Shown: positions 7,403 through 11,468 of the stretch, one piece after another
Position numbering within the stretch: the stretch's first letter is position 1
How the letters are laid out: the number at the start of each line of letters is the position of its first letter
Source: CAZDBA01 sp964503615
GTDB lineage: Bacteria > Planctomycetota > Planctomycetia > Pirellulales > Pirellulaceae
DNA length: 11,468 nt
Reading direction: 5' to 3'
Assembly (NCBI GenBank): GCA_964503615.1
Contig: CAZDBA010000154.1
Location: forward strand, 1 to 11,468
Notes under the pieces: generated by a model
Told to the model about the DNA's origin: nothing
The model's database searches: none
What the model saw: the letters and a program-made list of their open reading frames with translations, nothing else
Translations under genes and position numbers: made by a program

Positions 7403-8452
7403 ATGAATCAAAAAGTTACTTTGCTCGCTGGTGTTCTGCTCGGCGCATTCCTGATCCAGCCTGCCGACGGTCAGCTGTTTGGCCGACGTTTACAGCAGCG
7501 GCAAGTACTGCCTCAACCGCTGAGGCAAGTACCCCAACCGCAGAGGCAAGTACTACCCCAACAGCGGCAGGTACTACCTCAACAAAGAGTTCTTCGACCG
7601 CAGGTACAACCACAAGTACCACAAGTTCGACTCATGCCAAGAGTGGTGCAACCACAAGTCTACCCAACTCAAGCGGTTCAACTCAGACAGACAGTACGCC
7701 AGCCTGTTCAGCGAATTCAACAACCTATTCAGCGAATTCAACAACCTGTTCCGATCGTTCGCCAGCCAGTACAGGTACAACAGCGCCAACAAATTCAGCA
7801 AATCGCGGTGCCACAAGTACAACCACAACAAAACCTTGTTCGTTATCAAATCCAAACCGTAGCAGTCCGCCAACCCAACTGCGTTCGCTACTATCAATAT
7901 CGAGTTCCGGTTTACCAACAATTGGTTCAACCTCAAGCTCCGACGACGATTGCGAGTCGAATTCCAACCGCGACAGGACAGATTGTGGGATCTGTCGAGG
8001 GCCTGCAAACGGCGGCCACGTCTGAGGTAAACTTGCCTAGCGAGCAGGTTTCGGTTTTGCAAAAAAATGATGAAGGAAAACCTGAAGCTGTTGTGGCAGC
8101 CAAGCCTCTTGAGATCGATGAGATCATCGAAGAGCCAAGTGATCCCATCCTAACCGACGTGCCTCTTCCGCTGACACTGGACGAAAACATAGCTGTTGAC
8201 TCTCCTGTGGAATCCAGTGAGCCGCTGACAATCGACGACAGTATTGTCGTTGAGCCTCCTGCGGAATCCAGTGAACCGCTGACAATTGATGAGCCGCTTG
8301 ACGTTTTTGATGACATTCAAGTGCTCGAGGAAGAGCCGATGGTCGAACCGACCACTCCCGATTTCCGGCTCGAAGAGTCTGATATTCCGGATGACATTTT
8401 TTCAGAGGCGGCTCCAACCTTTCCTTCTGTTGAAAATGATCCTTTTGACTAA
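7403..8452 (+). CDS. Exported Gln/Pro-rich protein with basic and acidic halves (larger of two)
   Basis: 349 residues, no known domain. A Sec signal peptide spans 1-23 (cleavage after ADG, before Q24), followed by QLFGRR. Residues 24-208 are rich in Gln, Pro, Val and Arg and contain no Asp or Glu at all. Residues 209-349 are strongly acidic with only four Lys/Arg (K231, K236, K244, R322). Short internal repeats occur: about four copies of RQVLPQ-type units, two copies of P(V/I)QRIQQ, and two copies of an 18-residue unit with ESSEPLTID. A Tyr/Arg-rich core lies at about 157-182, including one Cys. Likely disordered and periplasmic or surface located, perhaps binding anionic polymers through the basic half; this is inference. 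The frame is open upstream to a GTG at 7355, but the ATG at 7403 starts the signal peptide directly. A related-looking, smaller protein lies at 5644. Confidence 0.78.
   Translation: MNQKVTLLAGVLLGAFLIQPADGQLFGRRLQQRQVLPQPLRQVPQPQRQVLPQQRQVLPQQRVLRPQVQPQVPQVRLMPRVVQPQVYPTQAVQLRQTVRQPVQRIQQPIQRIQQPVPIVRQPVQVQQRQQIQQIAVPQVQPQQNLVRYQIQTVAVRQPNCVRYYQYRVPVYQQLVQPQAPTTIASRIPTATGQIVGSVEGLQTAATSEVNLPSEQVSVLQKNDEGKPEAVVAAKPLEIDEIIEEPSDPILTDVPLPLTLDENIAVDSPVESSEPLTIDDSIVVEPPAESSEPLTIDEPLDVFDDIQVLEEEPMVEPTTPDFRLEESDIPDDIFSEAAPTFPSVENDPFD
7500..7585 (+). repeat. In-frame tandem repeat, about four units of 21-24 bases
   Basis: Units begin GGCAAGTAC or GGCAGGTAC at 7500, 7524, 7545 and 7566 and encode RQV-(L/P)-PQ variants. 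Unit lengths of 24, 21, 21 and about 20 bases keep the frame, as expected from slippage or unequal crossover inside a coding region. Confidence 0.75.
7703..7744 (+). repeat. Two tandem 21-base units encoding P(V/I)QRIQQ
   Basis: The units at 7703-7723 and 7724-7744 are identical in 20 of 21 bases, differing at one position (CCTGTT against CCTATT). A partial third unit, CCTGTTC, follows. The near identity suggests a recent duplication. Confidence 0.85.
8201..8308 (+). repeat. Two tandem 54-base units in the acidic half
   Basis: The units at 8201-8254 and 8255-8308 encode (S/P)P(V/A)ESSEPLTID followed by a diverging acidic tail. A weaker third relative (PLTLDENIAVD) lies just upstream. Confidence 0.75.
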
Positions 8453-8513
8453 TCCGAAGAAAGCTGAGTCAGATTCTGTTTGCCACCGCGCACAGAAATG
8501 AAATCCCTGTCCT

Positions 8514-8543
8514 ATTGCCCTTTTTTTAAGGGCAATTTTTTTT
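8514..8543 (+). terminator. Intrinsic terminator after the larger Gln/Pro-rich gene
   Basis: ATTGCCCTT (8514-8522) pairs with AAGGGCAAT (8528-8536) over a TTTTT loop and runs into eight T residues (8536-8543). It lies about 60 bases after the stop codon. Confidence 0.9.
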
Positions 8544-8602
8544 AGAACCGTGAAATACGAATTTCGATCGTGACATTTCTTCGAGCGATTTGCTGGCTCC
8601 GT

Positions 8603-8632
8603 TTGAGTGTCGCGTATTTTTTTGCTTAATAG
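8603..8632 (+). promoter_or_regulatory. Candidate promoter of the M13 peptidase gene
   Basis: TTGAGT (8603-8608) and TAATAG (8627-8632) are spaced by 18 bases, just downstream of a terminator and 21 bases before the ATG at 8654. Based on similarity to the sigma-70 consensus only. The resulting leader would be very short and no ribosome binding site is visible. Confidence 0.3.
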
Positions 8633-8653
8633 TTCCTATCGAGAACCCAACGA

Positions 8654-10678
8654 ATGAAACCTTTTTTAACTTTACTTTCTCTTTTATCGATTTGTGGTTT
8701 CTGCCTTGCTCAAGATCTTGACAGTGCCAATTTCGACAAATCGATACGGCCACAAGACGATTTGTTCCGCTATGTAAATGGAACGTGGCTTAAAAAAACA
8801 GAAATCCCATCCGACAAGTCGAATTACGGTTCGTTTAGCGTGCTGGCCGATCTCTCGCTGGAACGGGTAAAAAAGATAATGGAGCGGACATCCAGCAAAC
8901 CGCAGGCTCCCGGAACTGAAGAACAGAAGGTCGGCGATTTTTACAAGAGCTTTATGGATGTCGATCGAGTCAATCAGTTGGGGATAGCTCCTTTGCAGCC
9001 AGAGCTAAACACGATTCGCTCTCTTCGGACCAAGCAAGAGATCATCAACCATTTCGCGCACCTTACCAAAATTGGAGTTGGGACCCCGGTCGGTTCGTTT
9101 GTTACGGTTGATTCCAAGGATTCCGAGCGGTACCTGTTTGCAGTCATTCAGAGCGGAACTTCGCTGCCTGACCGTGACTATTATCTGAACGATGAAGAAA
9201 AATCGGTATCCGCTCGTGCGGCTTTGGTTGCTTATATTACTCGACTTTTTGAGTTGGTTAATGCTGAGGGAGCGGAGGACATTGCCAAAAGCATTGTCGA
9301 ATTGGAAACGAAATTAGCCGAAGCACAATGGCCGCGTACCGAACTACGAGATGCCGAAAAACGGTACAACAAGTTTCTGGTTTCGGAATTGCCAGAAAAG
9401 CTGGGAAGCGAGTTTTCCTGGTCGCAATTCCTGAACGCTTTAGGGCGTTCGGATATCACTGAAATTAACGTGATGACTCCCAGCTTTTTCGAGAGCTTTG
9501 ACAAGATCTTTGCAGAGACTGATGAAGCGGTTTGGCTTCACTATATGGAGTTTCAGTTAATCGATTCCTACGCAAAGTATTTGAGCGAAGATTTTGTCAA
9601 CGCAAGATTTGAATTGTACGGTAAAGAGCTTGCCGGAATTCCAGAGCAAAAGCCGCGCTGGAAACAGGCGGTGGAGGCTGCCTCGGGTAGCGGAGCGGGC
9701 AGCTTTGGCACACTGGGTGAAGTCGTGGGCAGGGTCTATGTCAAAGAGCACTTCAAACCAGAAGCTAAAAAGCAAATGGAGGAGTTGGTTGCAAATCTAC
9801 TCAAGTCTTTCGGCAACAGTGTTGATGAACTGGAGTGGATGACTGATACCACCAAAGAGATGGCCAAGGAAAAGCTTGAGAAGATCACGACCAAAATTGG
9901 TTACCCAGCCAAATGGCGTGACTATTCCAGCTTGCAAATTCGCCCTGATGATCTTCTTGGCAACATGTTGCGAAGTAATATTGTTGAGTACGATCGTAAT
10001 GCGAATAAGCTCGGGCAACCGGTCGACAAGCAGGAATGGGGAATGACTCCCCAGACGGTGAACGCATACTACAATCCGACTAAGAATGAGATCGTGTTTC
10101 CTGCCGCAATTCTGCAACCTCCGTTTTTCGATCCGGATGCGACAATGGCTTTGAACTACGGCGGAATCGGCGCAGTGATTGGCCATGAGATCAGCCATGC
10201 CTTCGATGACCAAGGAAGCCGCTACGACGGTGACGGTAACCTGAAGAACTGGTGGACGGACGAGGATCGCGCAGCATTCAAATCGCTTGCCGACAAATTG
10301 ATCGCTCAGTACGAAGGATACGAACCGCTACCAGGTGAGAAAGTGAACGGCGAACTTACTCTGGGTGAGAACATCGCCGATCTAAGTGGCTTGGCAATTG
10401 CCTTCAAAGCATTGCAGATCGCGAAAGATGGTAAAGAACCTGCTAAAGTCGCCGGTTGGACGGCAGATCAGGTGTTCTTTGTTGGTTGGAGTCGAGTGTG
10501 GCGGCGAAAGTACCGCGAAAGTGAAATGATCAAGCGGCTGTTGACTGACCCACACTCACCCTCAGAATTTCGAGCCAATGGACCTGTGATGAACATCGAT
10601 GCTTTTTACAAGGCGTTTGAACTGAAAGAGGGTGACAAACTCTACAAACCAGATTCAGAACGAATTCGCATTTGGTAA
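8654..10678 (+). CDS. Exported M13 family zinc metallopeptidase (neprilysin/PepO type)
   Basis: 674 residues, typical for a bacterial M13 enzyme. Signal peptide 1-19 (MKPFLTLLSL..., cleavage after CLA before Q20), so the enzyme acts in the periplasm or outside; it contains no second membrane segment. The N-terminal M13 domain begins near residue 29 with SIRPQDDLFRYVNGTWL and extends to about 415. The catalytic domain holds NAYYNP (470-475, substrate backbone binding), the zinc motif HEISH (H511, E512, H515), and ENIAD (E572, third zinc ligand; D576). The expected family end, FFVGWSRVWRRKYR...DPHSP.EFR.NGP..N.D.FY.AF, is present and finishes at W674. Such enzymes cleave oligopeptides on the amino side of hydrophobic residues. 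The bulky N-terminal lobe usually restricts substrates to short peptides. The gene is flanked by a terminator upstream and a 353-bp spacer downstream, so it is likely monocistronic. Confidence 0.96.
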   Translation: MKPFLTLLSLLSICGFCLAQDLDSANFDKSIRPQDDLFRYVNGTWLKKTEIPSDKSNYGSFSVLADLSLERVKKIMERTSSKPQAPGTEEQKVGDFYKSFMDVDRVNQLGIAPLQPELNTIRSLRTKQEIINHFAHLTKIGVGTPVGSFVTVDSKDSERYLFAVIQSGTSLPDRDYYLNDEEKSVSARAALVAYITRLFELVNAEGAEDIAKSIVELETKLAEAQWPRTELRDAEKRYNKFLVSELPEKLGSEFSWSQFLNALGRSDITEINVMTPSFFESFDKIFAETDEAVWLHYMEFQLIDSYAKYLSEDFVNARFELYGKELAGIPEQKPRWKQAVEAASGSGAGSFGTLGEVVGRVYVKEHFKPEAKKQMEELVANLLKSFGNSVDELEWMTDTTKEMAKEKLEKITTKIGYPAKWRDYSSLQIRPDDLLGNMLRSNIVEYDRNANKLGQPVDKQEWGMTPQTVNAYYNPTKNEIVFPAAILQPPFFDPDATMALNYGGIGAVIGHEISHAFDDQGSRYDGDGNLKNWWTDEDRAAFKSLADKLIAQYEGYEPLPGEKVNGELTLGENIADLSGLAIAFKALQIAKDGKEPAKVAGWTADQVFFVGWSRVWRRKYRESEMIKRLLTDPHSPSEFRANGPVMNIDAFYKAFELKEGDKLYKPDSERIRIW

Positions 10679-11031
10679 GGGCGACATTCCGACATTCCCT
10701 AAAACGTTACAGCTCAGTTGCCAAAGTAATTAAAGCGCAATTTATAGTCTGCACCTTTGATTGAATGTAAAGTTCAAAAATAGGGAGGAAGAAATTCCAG
10801 CCGTCTTAATATCGCCCTAACATCGTTGTCCAGCTTTCTGACTCAAAAAAGTGAGTCAGAAAGTCCGGCCCGATCGTAATATCGTCACGAAAAACGGTTT
10901 AGTTACTTGCCGGGGCTTTGGCAATCGTTCAGCGAAGAGTTTCAAGATTTCAAATTCTCGGGACATTGAGTATTTTGAGGTCGACAAATCTCGTTCAAAA
11001 AGATCACTTCTAGGATAACAAGCTGAACATT
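10679..11031. other. 353-bp spacer with one strong inverted repeat, no gene seen
   Basis: No credible reading frame on either strand. It contains the 12-bp inverted repeat listed separately and the start region of the gene at 11032. No canonical terminator with a T-tract follows the peptidase gene. Confidence 0.5.
10834..10863. repeat. Perfect 12-bp inverted repeat flanked by an 11-base direct repeat
   Basis: CTTTCTGACTCA (10834-10845) and TGAGTCAGAAAG (10852-10863) are perfectly complementary over a loop of six bases. No T-tract follows on either strand. The repeat TCTTAATATCG (10804-10814) and TCGTAATATCG (10874-10884), 10 of 11 bases identical, flanks the hairpin symmetrically. It could be a terminator of unusual form, a regulatory hairpin, or a remnant of a small insertion. 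Confidence 0.6.
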
Positions 11032-11468
11032 ATGAAATCAATTTTAAAAGTAGCGCTATTCGTGCTGATTGGCGTTTTTTGCTCTGGCACTTTGCAGGCC
11101 CAAGTTGTGATCTATGACAACTTAACTGCAGACGGTGGAAACACAAATTTCGGAGGCGGCACTGGATTCCCAGCTTCTCGTCGTATGATCGGCGATGACA
11201 TCAACACGCTCCCTTTGAACGATCCAGATGAATTTTATTCAGTCGATACCGTAGATTTCCCTCTGCGATTTGCAAGCACCGCAGAAATCTCTCCCGGGGT
11301 AATCGTTGACTTTACCGAATTCACAGATGTCGAGGTGACAGTCACGTTTTGGGAAAATGTGGTAACCGCAACTAACGCAGACGGTACTGCCAACGGCAAT
11401 GCTACGGCTGCGACAGTACGGTTTTGTTTGGAGAAACGAGAGCTGGTGATGACCGGGAGTACGCTTGG
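11032..11468 (+). CDS. Exported protein, N-terminal part, resembling PEP-CTERM-type proteins
   Basis: Runs off the window; 145 residues are visible and no stop occurs. The signal peptide is MKSILKVALFVLIGVFCSGTLQA, cleaved before Q24. The mature start, QVVIYDNLTADGGNTNF followed by GDDINTL, and the later VDFTEFTDVEVTVTFWENV are typical of exported, beta-rich, low-Cys proteins that in planctomycetes and other groups often end in a PEP-CTERM sorting signal. That C-terminus is outside the window, so the assignment is tentative. The last 20 codons (from about 11410) are of less typical composition. Another frame there gives STVLFGETRAG, so a frameshift or sequence error near 11412 cannot be excluded. 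ATG 11032 has no clear Shine-Dalgarno site. Confidence 0.65.
   Translation, partial: MKSILKVALFVLIGVFCSGTLQAQVVIYDNLTADGGNTNFGGGTGFPASRRMIGDDINTLPLNDPDEFYSVDTVDFPLRFASTAEISPGVIVDFTEFTDVEVTVTFWENVVTATNADGTANGNATAATVRFCLEKRELVMTGSTL

Noticed and set aside
7574..8062. Minus-strand ORF with repeated LNRLL units
   Set aside because: The repeats mirror the coding repeats of the Gln/Pro-rich gene on the + strand, which has a signal peptide and a terminator.

Overview
The window looks like a stretch of a planctomycete chromosome, probably from the Pirellulales group. This is inferred from gene content, not from a marker gene. The evidence is: moderate GC, many monocistronic genes with long spacers and weak or absent Shine-Dalgarno sites, exported Gln/Pro-rich proteins of low complexity, a DUF3127 protein, a TerB-like protein, an M13 metallopeptidase, and an exported protein whose start resembles PEP-CTERM-type proteins. 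All genes called are on the + strand.

Layout. Positions 1-261 hold no gene I can support. Positions 262-2991 are a single formate dehydrogenase alpha-subunit gene interrupted by an in-frame TGA at 1345-1347. The TGA falls exactly on the catalytic Sec/Cys position. It is followed, 11 nt later, by a perfect 7-bp hairpin with a GGTCT loop, so the gene is best read as a selenoprotein of 909 residues with a bacterial SECIS element. A tRNA-Lys(TTT) gene (3262-3334) and a strong intrinsic terminator (3357-3385) follow. Next come a DUF3127 protein with an SSB-like acidic Pro-Phe tail (3514-3900), an unrecognised 275-residue protein (3998-4825), and a small TerB-like protein (5039-5410).

A first exported Gln/Pro-rich protein lies at 5644-6234, an RbfA-like protein with its own terminator at 6627-7046, and a second, larger Gln/Pro-rich exported protein at 7403-8452. 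The larger one is split into a purely basic half and a strongly acidic half. It also ends in a terminator. An exported M13 (neprilysin-type) zinc metallopeptidase follows (8654-10678). After a 353-bp spacer with a 12-bp perfect inverted repeat, an exported protein begins at 11032 and runs off the window.

The genes do not form one pathway. The formate dehydrogenase is a cytosolic redox enzyme whose electron-transfer partner subunits are not in view. The DUF3127 and RbfA-like proteins point to nucleic-acid and ribosome functions. The two Gln/Pro-rich proteins, the peptidase and the last protein all carry signal peptides and act outside the cytoplasm. The strongest lead is the selenocysteine formate dehydrogenase, whose NuoG-like N-terminal part has also lost the Cys ligands of one iron-sulfur cluster.
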